Origin: an uncultured Dehalococcoidia bacterium | Lineage (GTDB): Bacteria > Chloroflexota > Dehalococcoidia > Lucifugimonadales > UBA1123 | Length of the DNA: 64,000 bases | Direction of reading: 5' to 3' | Assembly (NCBI GenBank): GCA_958296105.1 | Contig: OY282441.1 | Location: forward strand, 1,151,800 to 1,215,799 | Notes under the pieces: generated by a model | What the model was told of the DNA's origin: nothing | Databases searched by the model: none | The model's input: only the letters and a program-made list of their open reading frames with translations | Translations under genes and position numbers: made by a program | Shown here: piece after piece, positions 23,601 through 30,711 of the stretch | Numbering within the stretch: position 1 is the first letter of the stretch | How the letters are laid out: the number at the start of each line of letters is the position of its first letter

Positions 23601-25276
23601 CGAAGGGATATAAATTGGCGCTTGTGAAGATCGCGCTCGGAATCGCAGTGCTGCTACTCGCCTCGACAGCGGCCGGGTGCGGCGGCGCGTCCGACGCCGT
23701 TCAGTCTGCCGCGCCGTCGGCGAGCGCCACGCCTTTGCCGGAACCCTCGCCTACTGCCAACGCCGCGCCAACGCCAACGACTGCCATGACGAGCGTATTG
23801 GATACGCCAACGCCGGCGCCGCCCGTCGTACCCTCGCCGACTCCGACGCCCGCGCCTGACATGGCGAGCGTATCGGATACGCCAACGCCCGCGCCGCCCG
23901 TCGTACCCTCGCCGACTCCGACGCCCGCGCCCTACGATTCCAACCGCGCCATGCAGGACGTGCTGTCGGGGTTCGGAAGCGCCGCGGCGATGTCCGATGC
24001 GCTGGAAGAGATAGCGGAGCGCAAAGACAGGTCGCTCGCGCCTGTGCTGGTGGAGATGATGCGATTCATGCCATCTGCCAAGTCGAGGGAGAGCATCGCC
24101 CAGACGCTGGCAGTCGTCACGGGGCAGCCGTTCTCCGGCGACGAGTGGGGGCTGTGGATGGAGTGGCTCGGCCAGAATCTGGAAGACTACCAGCCGCCAT
24201 CGGACTATGTGCGCTGGAAAGAGTCGCTGTACTCCATAATAGACAGCAGGTTCGCGCTGTTTCTGCGTCCCGCGCGCGAGTTTTCGCGCATCGACCCGAC
24301 CGAGATCGTCTGGGGAGGGGTTCTTCCAGACGGCATACCCGATCTGCGCAGCCCCAAGTTCCTGGACGCGGGCGAGGAGCGATTCCTGAATCCGGACGAC
24401 CGCGTGTTCGGGCTGGAGATCAACGGCGAGAAGAAGGCATACCCTTTGAGGATCGTCAACGCGCACGAGATGGTCAACGATATGGTGGGGGGCGAGCCGA
24501 TATCGCTCATGTGGTGAACGCTGTGCGGAACCGGAATCGTGTATTCCGCCAAGATAGACGGTCAGACCACCACATTCGGCACGTCCGGGTTCCTGTACCG
24601 CTCCAACAAGCTGATGTACGACCGCATGACGAACACGCTGTGGAGCTCGCTTACGGGAGCGCCGGTCATCGGCGAGCTTGCGCGGCGAGACGACCTGAAG
24701 CTGGACTTCTTCCCAGTTTCGCTGACCACCTGGGAGGAGTGGGCGCGCGAACACCCGGACACGAAGGTTCTATCGAACGAGACGGGCTACTACTCGCCCA
24801 ACAGGTACGAGAAAGAGAGCGACCCGCGCTCGATCTACTACGACTACCGAGAAGACCCGACAACGATGTTCCCCATATGGAACCGCGACCCGCGTCTGGA
24901 AGCCAAGCGCGAGGTCTTGGGCCTGACTCTGGCGGGTGTGGACAAGGCGTACCCCGTGACGATGCTGCGCAAGCTCCGCGTGGTCAACGACACCGTTGGC
25001 GACAGGGATATCGTGATTCTGGCGTCTGGCGCGTCCTCTGACGCGCGCGTGTTCGAGCGGATGGGGCAGACGTTCGCGCTCGCGCCCGGGGACGATCCGG
25101 ACGGCGCTCCCCTCGCCCTCGTGGACGAGGACGGCGCGGAGTGGGAGGTCCGGCAAGACGGTCTTCACAAGACGGGAGGCGGGGGCGAAGCGCTGAGCCG
25201 CATCCCGTCGCTCATCTACTTCTGGTTCGGCTGGTTCGCCTTCCACCCGGACACGCTGCTGTACGAGGCGGAGTGA
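23597..25276 (+). CDS. DUF3179 lipoprotein with in-frame TGA at the CxxC motif (candidate selenoprotein)
   Basis: Read through one TGA (24515-24517), this is a 560-codon gene. The N-terminus is a signal peptide with lipobox AAGC. A Pro/Thr-rich linker of about 75 residues and a helical region follow. The DUF3179 domain runs from about residue 250: VVNDTVGG-like MVNDMVGGEPISLMW, then the TGA at codon 307, then TLCGTGIVYS. In homologues this motif is a CPLC/CTLC pair, so the TGA replaces its first Cys, giving UxxC (Sec307, Cys310). Coding sequence, base composition and domain continue in the same frame to 25276. A hairpin follows the TGA. GTG start overlaps the upstream stop. Alternatives are a nonsense mutation or a sequencing error. 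Confidence 0.65.
23791..23932 (+). repeat. 75-bp direct repeat encoding the Pro/Thr linker
   Basis: Two units with a period of 75 bp (first at 23791, second at 23866) encode near-identical linker segments containing DTPTPAPPVVPSPTPTPAP. They differ by a few bases. Confidence 0.85.
24525..24549 (+). promoter_or_regulatory. Hairpin just after the in-frame TGA (SECIS-like candidate)
   Basis: GCGGAA (24525-24530) pairs with TTCCGC (24544-24549). The stem begins 7 nt after the TGA and can be extended past a bulged U. Two further C-G pairs within the 13-nt loop would leave a GGAATC apical loop starting 15 nt after the TGA. Bacterial SECIS elements are hairpins immediately 3' of UGA with a G-containing apical loop, usually a little further away, so this fit is suggestive rather than ideal. 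Confidence 0.4.
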
Positions 25277-25360
25277 CACTGCGCCAGCGGCGTTCCATCT
25301 GGGATTAGGCGGACGAGACGCCCATGACCGCGCATCGGGGCCATACAGTAGGAGCTGGCA

Positions 25361-25423
25361 ATGAGAAGAGTGTTCATGCCCGCGTTCTTCGTCCTTTGTA
25401 GTGTCGAATCAACGAAGATGTAG
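25361..25423 (+). pseudogene. Truncated duplicate of the next gene's 5' end
   Basis: A 20-codon frame starting ATG AGA AGA encodes MRRVFMPAFFVLC, almost identical to the N-terminus of the following gene (MRRVFMPALFAL), then diverges and stops at TAG. Each copy has its own ribosome-binding site, TAGGAGCTGGCA here and GTAGGAACTTCA before the real gene. It looks like a 71-bp local duplication. Confidence 0.7.
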
Positions 25424-25431
25424 GAACTTCA

Positions 25432-27330
25432 ATGAGAAGAGTATTCATGCCCGCGCTCTTCGCCCTGTCGATCATGGCGCTAATCTCGGCGCTGATGGAG
25501 ATTGGGAACGCGAGCGCGCAGGCGACTTCTCCCGTCGACTACGACGCCGACGATGACGGCCTGATAGAGGTGTTCTATCTCGAACAGCTGAACGCCATGC
25601 GCTACGATCTGGACGGCGACGGCAGGGCGGACAACACGAACTCCGCTGAGGCTTACGCTTCCGCGTTCCCGTCAGCGCAGCCCGGAATGGGCTGTCCAGA
25701 CTCCCACTGCCGCGGCTACGAGCTGACGCGAAACTTGGACTTCGACAGCCGCGCCAGCTACATGTCCGGCTCGATCAGCGACAAGTGGACGGGGGGAGCC
25801 GGCTGGCTGCCCATCGGCCTCCTCGACAACCCTTTCGACGCCACCTTCGCGGGCAACGACTTCACCATCGCCAACCTGTACATCAGCCGCAGGGGTTTCT
25901 ACGATACGGGCGCGGCCGGACTGTTCGGCATCAGTGAGGGGGACATATCGCGGGTGGGAGTGGTCGACGCCGACGTAACTGGGGGGGATCAGGTCGGCGC
26001 GCTGGCTGGGTGGAACATTGGGCGGATCGCCGAGAGCTGGGCCACAGGCTCGGTCTCTGGGAATGACAACGTTGGCGGCTTGGCGGGGTTCTCCGGTTTC
26101 GGTGGATCCAGCGGAAGCGGTATAGTATCGAGCTATGCCGAAGTCGATGTGAATGGGACATACTCCGTCGGCGGACTGGTGGGGCTGAATGAACACGTAA
26201 TCTCCAAGACTTACGCCACTGGCGGCGTATCCGGAGGGCAGTATGCCGCAGGCGGGCTGGTTGGAATTAACTCCGGCGGACGCATCTTCGACAGCTACGC
26301 CACCGGCGACGTACTCGGACACGAAGCTGCTGGCGGCGGGCTGGTTGGAGACAACAGGAACAATGCGACAATAGCAGCGAGTTACGCTACCGGCGACGTG
26401 TCCGGAAGCTATTCCATGGGCGGACTGATCGGGATTGCCAACGGTGGCGCGCTCATAGCGAGCTACGCCAGCGGGGAGGTGTCCAGCGCTGGCGGGGCTG
26501 TTGGCGGGTTGGTCGGCGAGAGCTTAAGCGGTTCAGTGACAATAGCGAGTTACGCCAGCGGCAAGGTATCCGGAGGCGACCTCGTGGGCGGGCTGATTGG
26601 GCGAAACGATGGAACCGCGATAACGGTCGACAGCTATTGGGACACTATAACTTCCCGCGCGCGGGAGGGCGTGGGCGAAGGGCCATCGCAGGGCGCGCAG
26701 GGGAAGACCACCGAGCAGCTGAAGCTGCCCACAGACTACACCGGCATATACGCCGCCTGGCATTCGGATCTGGACAACGAGGACAGAGACTTCGACGAAA
26801 CGACAGGCGTGGACGACTTCTGGGACTTCGGAACGTCTGGCCAGTATCCTGCCCTGAAAGTGGACTTCGATGACAACAGAACGGCGACGTGGCGCGAGTT
26901 CGGCAGCCAGAGGCCGACGCCAACGCCTGTTCCAACGCCCGTTCCGACATCGACTTATACACCTGAACCTACGGCTACGCCTAGGCCAGCGCCCGTTCCG
27001 GCTTCGACATATCCGCCCGAGCCTACGATCACGCTTGGGCAAGCGCCCGCTCCGACACCGACATATCCGCCCGAGCCTACGATCACGCCGACACCGCTTC
27101 GCGCCGATACGCCCACTCCGCCGCCCGCCAGCGCGCCTGTGGCAGAGCTTACCGACAGACCTGCATCGGGTCTCGACGAACCCGAAGAACCGGAATCTGC
27201 TGGGGGATGCTTCTCTCCGGCGAAGGTCTCGGCTGGGACGTCGGCCGCCAACCTGCTGCTCATGGCTGCCCCGCTGGGCATGATCGGAGGGGTCAGATAC
27301 GTCAGAAGGCGGCGGACTGAGGGCATGTAG
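25432..27330 (+). CDS. GLUG-repeat surface protein with Pro/Thr stalk and C-terminal anchor
   Basis: 632 residues. A signal peptide (about residues 1-30, ending ASAQ) is followed by a Ca-binding-like DYDADDDGLIEV and a second DLDGDGRADN. Then come about seven GLUG-type beta repeats (GGLVGxN... and AxSYATGxVSG motifs, about residues 150-400), as in extracellular adhesins. A conserved C-terminal cap (SYWDTITS, then the WDFGTSGQYPALK segment near 465-480) precedes a Pro/Thr-rich stalk (about 500-575) and a transmembrane helix with a basic end (MIGGVRYVRRRR). It is probably displayed on the cell surface. A truncated copy of its 5' end lies just upstream. Confidence 0.85.
   Translation: MRRVFMPALFALSIMALISALMEIGNASAQATSPVDYDADDDGLIEVFYLEQLNAMRYDLDGDGRADNTNSAEAYASAFPSAQPGMGCPDSHCRGYELTRNLDFDSRASYMSGSISDKWTGGAGWLPIGLLDNPFDATFAGNDFTIANLYISRRGFYDTGAAGLFGISEGDISRVGVVDADVTGGDQVGALAGWNIGRIAESWATGSVSGNDNVGGLAGFSGFGGSSGSGIVSSYAEVDVNGTYSVGGLVGLNEHVISKTYATGGVSGGQYAAGGLVGINSGGRIFDSYATGDVLGHEAAGGGLVGDNRNNATIAASYATGDVSGSYSMGGLIGIANGGALIASYASGEVSSAGGAVGGLVGESLSGSVTIASYASGKVSGGDLVGGLIGRNDGTAITVDSYWDTITSRAREGVGEGPSQGAQGKTTEQLKLPTDYTGIYAAWHSDLDNEDRDFDETTGVDDFWDFGTSGQYPALKVDFDDNRTATWREFGSQRPTPTPVPTPVPTSTYTPEPTATPRPAPVPASTYPPEPTITLGQAPAPTPTYPPEPTITPTPLRADTPTPPPASAPVAELTDRPASGLDEPEEPESAGGCFSPAKVSAGTSAANLLLMAAPLGMIGGVRYVRRRRTEGM
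26941..27096 (+). repeat. 54-bp tandem repeat encoding the stalk
   Basis: Units start at 26941, 26995 and 27049 (period exactly 54 bp, the third incomplete) and encode an 18-residue Pro-rich segment containing TYPPEPTIT. The second and third units are more alike than the first. Confidence 0.85.
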
Positions 27331-27395
27331 ACCCAAGAGCCAAGCAACGAATTCTAATCGGCAGTCAACCGGACCCCGGAGATGCTCTTTATAAT

Positions 27396-27794
27396 ATGCT
27401 CCCTGCAAATCTGCTGTTACGGCTATCGGCTGTCTTCGGGACAGCTGCGCCTCCGTTCATAATCCTTGTAGTCATCGCCCTGATCGGAGGGGCGGCGCAG
27501 GGTCAGGATGCGCAGATGCTGGCTGTCGCGGGGCTGGCGCTAACCGCAGGTCTGTGGATGGGCAGCCTGATGATCATTGCAGCTCACAGGGCTGAACCGA
27601 TGACCGCTAGATGGCTTCTCATCGGATCAATCGGTTCACTCGCGGTCCATGCGATAGGGATTCTCGTTAGCATAACAGCAGTGATCGGCTTACTCTCGGT
27701 CTCTGTCATCGGATTCCTCATAGGCTCGGCGATCCTGGCGCTCGTGGCGACGTGGGGCGTTCCGAAGATACGGCGGGATGATACACGAGGGTAA
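27396..27794 (+). CDS. Small four-helix membrane protein, unknown function
   Basis: 132 residues with four hydrophobic segments (about 15-32, 40-58, 70-90 and 95-118) and a short basic C-terminus. I recognise no family. A perfect TATAAT (27390-27395) abuts the ATG, which would put the transcription start inside the first codons; either the hexamer is coincidental or translation starts differently. CCGGAGA 12 nt upstream could be a ribosome-binding site. A strong hairpin follows its stop. Confidence 0.6.
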   Translation: MLPANLLLRLSAVFGTAAPPFIILVVIALIGGAAQGQDAQMLAVAGLALTAGLWMGSLMIIAAHRAEPMTARWLLIGSIGSLAVHAIGILVSITAVIGLLSVSVIGFLIGSAILALVATWGVPKIRRDDTRG

Positions 27795-27804
27795 GCAAAA
27801 CATG

Positions 27805-27830
27805 GAGGCCCCGGATTACTCCGGGGCCTC
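27805..27830. terminator. Bidirectional terminator between convergent genes
   Basis: A perfect 10-bp stem (GAGGCCCCGG / CCGGGGCCTC) with a 6-nt loop lies 10 bp after the small membrane gene and 13 bp after the end of the DAHP synthase gene. On the minus strand it is followed by CATGTTTTGC, on the plus strand by TTGCTCTT, so it probably serves both genes. Confidence 0.75.
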
Positions 27831-27843
27831 TTGCTCTTCATGG

Positions 27844-28917
27844 CTAGTCGGCTGCCAAGACTGCGGAATCCGCTTGGGCGTGCGCCCATCGGAGCAGCTG
27901 TTCGGTCTCGTCCCAGCCGATGCAGGCGTCGGTCACGGATACGCCGTACTCCAAGGTGGAGAGGTCGCCGCCGTTGAGCTTCTGCGCGCCCGGCTTGAGG
28001 TTGGACTCCAGCATACAGCCGATGATGTTTTCGTTGCCGCCCACACGCTGGGCGATCACGTCCTTGAAGGCGATCTGCTGTCGGCTGTGGTCTTTGTTGG
28101 AGTTGCCGTGCGAGCAGTCCACCAGCAGCTCGGAGCGCACGTTGGCATCCTTCAGAAGGCGGAGCGCGTCGGCGATCGACTCTGCGCCGAAGTTGGGGCC
28201 TTCGCGGCCGCCGCGCAGAACGAGGTGTCCATCCGGATTGCCTCTGGTGCTGATTACGGCGGTCTGCCCCTGATGGTCGATGCCAAGGAAGGCGTGGGCT
28301 GACTTGGCGGAGATCATGGCGTCCACTGCGATCTGAGCGCTGCCGTCCGTGCCGTTCTTGAACCCGACGGGCATCGAGAGGCCGCTCGCCATCTGGCGGT
28401 GCGTCTGGCTCTCGGTGGTGCGCGCGCCGATGGTGGACCAGCATACGAGGTCTGCCAGATACTGCGGCACGATGGGGTCGAGGAACTCGGTTCCCGTGAA
28501 GACGCCCATCTCGGCTATGGCGCGCATCAGCCGCCGCGCCTTCCTAAGACCCTCGTCGATGTCGAACGTGTCGTTGAGCTCGGGGTCGTAGATCAGCCCT
28601 TTCCAGCCCACGGTCGTTCGGGGCTTCTCGAAGTATACTCGCATGACGATCAGCAGCCTGTCTTCCAGCTCCTTTCGGAGTTCGAGCAGCCTTCCGGCGT
28701 ACTCGGTGGCGGCCTTCTCGTCGTGAATGGAGCAGGGGCCGACCACCATCAACATGCGCTCGTCCTCGCCGGACAGCACGCGCCTGATCTGCTCTCTGCC
28801 TTCCAGAACGGTGCGCTCGGCGTCTGTGCCTAGCGGCATCTGCGCTATCAGCTCGACTGGGGTTATCAACGGATCTGCGCTCACCACGTTCACATCCCTT
28901 GTAGGTGACTCTTGCAT
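27844..28917 (-). CDS. aroF: 3-deoxy-7-phosphoheptulonate (DAHP) synthase, class I AroF/G/H type
   Basis: 357 residues of the class I-alpha enzyme, which condenses phosphoenolpyruvate and erythrose 4-phosphate in the first step of the shikimate pathway. Visible motifs are VVGPCSIHD, MRVYFEKPRTTVGWKGLI (phosphate-binding Arg/Lys), GARTTESQTHR, GFKNGTDGS and VDCSHGNSNKDH (metal-binding Cys/His region). ATG 28917 has AGGAGG 11 nt upstream. The 339-bp region upstream carries a promoter, a leader peptide rich in aromatic residues and an attenuator, indicating control by charged aromatic tRNA. No feedback domain beyond the usual N-terminal extension is seen. It is monocistronic, ending in a strong terminator. 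Confidence 0.93.
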   Translation of the reverse strand: MQESPTRDVNVVSADPLITPVELIAQMPLGTDAERTVLEGREQIRRVLSGEDERMLMVVGPCSIHDEKAATEYAGRLLELRKELEDRLLIVMRVYFEKPRTTVGWKGLIYDPELNDTFDIDEGLRKARRLMRAIAEMGVFTGTEFLDPIVPQYLADLVCWSTIGARTTESQTHRQMASGLSMPVGFKNGTDGSAQIAVDAMISAKSAHAFLGIDHQGQTAVISTRGNPDGHLVLRGGREGPNFGAESIADALRLLKDANVRSELLVDCSHGNSNKDHSRQQIAFKDVIAQRVGGNENIIGCMLESNLKPGAQKLNGGDLSTLEYGVSVTDACIGWDETEQLLRWAHAQADSAVLAAD

Positions 28918-28965
28918 CGGACGACTTGCCTCCTGTGCTTTCGTATTGCCTCGTGACAGGCAATC

Positions 28966-28994
28966 AAAAACCCCAGCCGCTGCCGGCTGGGGTT
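28966..28994 (-). terminator. Attenuator terminator in the aroF leader
   Basis: On the minus strand, AACCCCAGCC pairs perfectly with GGCTGGGGTT (10 bp) across a GGCAGC loop, followed by a run of five T. It lies between the leader peptide stop and aroF, 49 bp before the aroF ATG. It cannot terminate an upstream gene because no minus-strand gene ends there. Confidence 0.85.
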
Positions 28995-29020
28995 CCAACT
29001 GTCTCTCGTCTTCGCCTTGC

Positions 29021-29113
29021 TCAGACTCTGGACATCACCACTCGGCCGGCAGCTTGGGGCCAGCTAAAATAGGCGTAGGTCGCAAAGTACGTGTTGGCGG
29101 CTGCGAATTTCAT
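29021..29113 (-). CDS. Aromatic-rich leader peptide of aroF
   Basis: A 30-codon frame starts with ATG at 29113 and ends with TGA at 29021-29023, inside the promoter-to-attenuator interval. Residues 3-18 contain Phe, Tyr, Phe, Tyr, Tyr, Phe and Trp (FAAANTYFATYAYFSW), seven aromatic residues out of 16. Codons 21-23 (29045-29053, GCTGCCGGC) are complementary to 28979-28987 in the loop and 5' arm of the terminator. A ribosome stalled at the aromatic codons would leave codons 21-23 free to form this antiterminator. The ribosome-binding site is weak and the transcript leader very short. Confidence 0.7.
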   Translation of the reverse strand: MKFAAANTYFATYAYFSWPQAAGRVVMSRV

Positions 29114-29123
29114 CACGGCTAAG

Positions 29124-29153
29124 ACTCTACCAAGATTGTAAAAGGCGTGTCAA
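29124..29153 (-). promoter_or_regulatory. Promoter of the aroF leader transcript
   Basis: On the minus strand a perfect TTGACA (29148-29153) is followed after 18 bp by TAGAGT (29124-29129). An alternative -10, TACAAT, lies at 29135-29140. Either places the start a few bases before the leader-peptide ATG at 29113. Confidence 0.6.
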
Positions 29154-29255
29154 CAGCTTCCGCGCGCGCTCGGATGCCGCGCCCCGTCTCACACCTTGCG
29201 CCCCGCACCTGCTAAACTGGCATCATCTCCCGCTCAACGGACATAGAACAGTCAT

Positions 29256-30104
29256 ATGCCCAACGTCGGATTCGTCTATAACGCACTCGTGGATGAAGCG
29301 CCAGAGTTGATCGCCTCCCTCGTTTCGAGCTTGAATCTTCGGGGCCGCTCTTGGGTGTCTTCCGCTTACGACCTCGCCTCGCGCGAGGGGGAGTTCGCCG
29401 ATACGTCTCTGATCGTAGTCGCGGGCGGCGACGGAACGATTCTTCGGGCGGTTCACTCCATCGCCGCTCACTCGATCCCCATAGTCGCCGTCAATATGGG
29501 ACGGGTGGGATTTATGAGCGAGCTAAGGGTGGAGGAGGCGGCTGAGCGGCTTCCGTTCTACCTGAACGGGAACGTGAGGATGGAGCGGCGGATGATGCTC
29601 CGCGCCACCGTGACGGACGGGGAGGGCGAGCGCATCCTGAGCGCGGACGCGCTGAACGACGTGGTGGTGGGGCGCGGCGGCGTGGCGCGGCTTCTGGACA
29701 TAGACACCGTGCTGGACGGCGAGTTCCTGACCTCGTACAGGGCGGACGCGGTCATAGTCTCCACGCCCACGGGCAGCACGGGTTACGCGCTGTCGGCGGG
29801 CGCGCCAATCTTCTTCCCGGAAGCGCTCATGATGATGCTTCAGCCCGTAGCGGCGCACACAGGCCTGCGGGATGGCTTGGTGCTGCCGCACGATACGGAG
29901 GTGGCGCTGTCCGCGACGGACGGCAAGCACGCCTCGCTAAGCGTGGACGGCATGGACGACGTGGAGCTGGACCCTGATTCCAGAGTCACTGTACGGCGCA
30001 GCCCTTACGAGGCTGTATTCCTGCGCGCGCAGCCGCGCACATCGTTCTACACCAGTCTCACGCGCCGGCTCGGACTCGTCTACAACCTGACCCCGCCACC
30101 TTGA
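29256..30104 (+). CDS. nadK: NAD kinase
   Basis: 282 residues. The ATP/NAD-kinase signature GGDGT (Gly57-Thr61) is followed by the NMGRVGFMSE motif and the C-terminal all-beta domain with STPTGSTGYALSAGAP. The enzyme phosphorylates NAD to NADP in the cytosol. It is followed 15 nt later by the NUDIX gene, which also handles nucleotide metabolites; the two look co-transcribed. Confidence 0.95.
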   Translation: MPNVGFVYNALVDEAPELIASLVSSLNLRGRSWVSSAYDLASREGEFADTSLIVVAGGDGTILRAVHSIAAHSIPIVAVNMGRVGFMSELRVEEAAERLPFYLNGNVRMERRMMLRATVTDGEGERILSADALNDVVVGRGGVARLLDIDTVLDGEFLTSYRADAVIVSTPTGSTGYALSAGAPIFFPEALMMMLQPVAAHTGLRDGLVLPHDTEVALSATDGKHASLSVDGMDDVELDPDSRVTVRRSPYEAVFLRAQPRTSFYTSLTRRLGLVYNLTPPP

Positions 30105-30119
30105 CTTCACGGAGTGAAC

Positions 30120-30656
30120 ATGGCTGAGAACCCACAGCGGATAGACCAGCAGACCATCTTCAACGGGCGAGTGTTCGACGTGCGCGTGGACACGCTCCTG
30201 ACGGCGGACGGGCGGCGGTACACTAGGGAGATAGTCCAGCATCCGGGCGCGGTGGCGATCGTGCCGATAGACGCTGAGGACAACGTTCTAATGGTCAGGC
30301 AGTACAGGCACGCGGTGGGGCAATCTCTTCTGGAGATACCGGCGGGAGTGGTCGAGAGCGGGGAATCTCCGGACGACACCGCCCAGCGGGAGCTTCAGGA
30401 GGAGATCGGCTTCGCCACGCGCAACCTGCGCGCGCTGGGCGGCGTGTACTCGTCTCCCGGATTCTGCGATGAGCTCCTGTACCTCTACATCGCGCGCGAC
30501 CTGATCGCCAGCCGCCTTCCCGGAGACGAGGACGAGGACATCAGCGTCGAGCGCATCCCAATGTCGAACGTGGACAGGCTGATCAGGCTCGGCGAGATAC
30601 AGGACGCCAAGTCCGTCGCCGGACTGCTGATGGCGCGCTACCTGTTCGCGCAGTAG
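30120..30656 (+). CDS. NUDIX hydrolase, ADP-ribose pyrophosphatase type
   Basis: 178 residues from the ATG at 30120 (GGAG 5 nt upstream; a GTG two codons earlier is possible). The Nudix box is visible as GVVESGESPDDTAQRELQEE followed by IGF, preceded by VLMVRQYRHAVGQSLLEIPA, the pattern of ADP-ribose pyrophosphatases. It probably hydrolyses ADP-ribose to AMP and ribose 5-phosphate, which fits its position after NAD kinase. Confidence 0.9.
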   Translation: MAENPQRIDQQTIFNGRVFDVRVDTLLTADGRRYTREIVQHPGAVAIVPIDAEDNVLMVRQYRHAVGQSLLEIPAGVVESGESPDDTAQRELQEEIGFATRNLRALGGVYSSPGFCDELLYLYIARDLIASRLPGDEDEDISVERIPMSNVDRLIRLGEIQDAKSVAGLLMARYLFAQ

Positions 30657-30711
30657 ATACCGCTTCCAGCGGCTTTCACGCAGATGAGCATAGAATAGAT
30701 AGGGGGAGGAC

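Noticed and set aside
24515-24517. TGA reassigned as a sense codon throughout the genome
   Set aside because: Many genes here end in TGA (for example 16647, 23600, 25276, 62293), so TGA is a normal stop.
23597-24517. Two separate genes (an N-terminal lipoprotein and a downstream DUF3179 gene starting with GTG at 24539)
   Set aside because: The TGA splits the DUF3179 domain in the middle of a conserved motif in the same frame, and there is no ribosome-binding site before 24539.
28918-29113. T-box or other riboswitch upstream of aroF
   Set aside because: No T-box sequence (GGGUGGNACC-type) or specifier hairpin is visible. The leader peptide plus terminator explains the region better.
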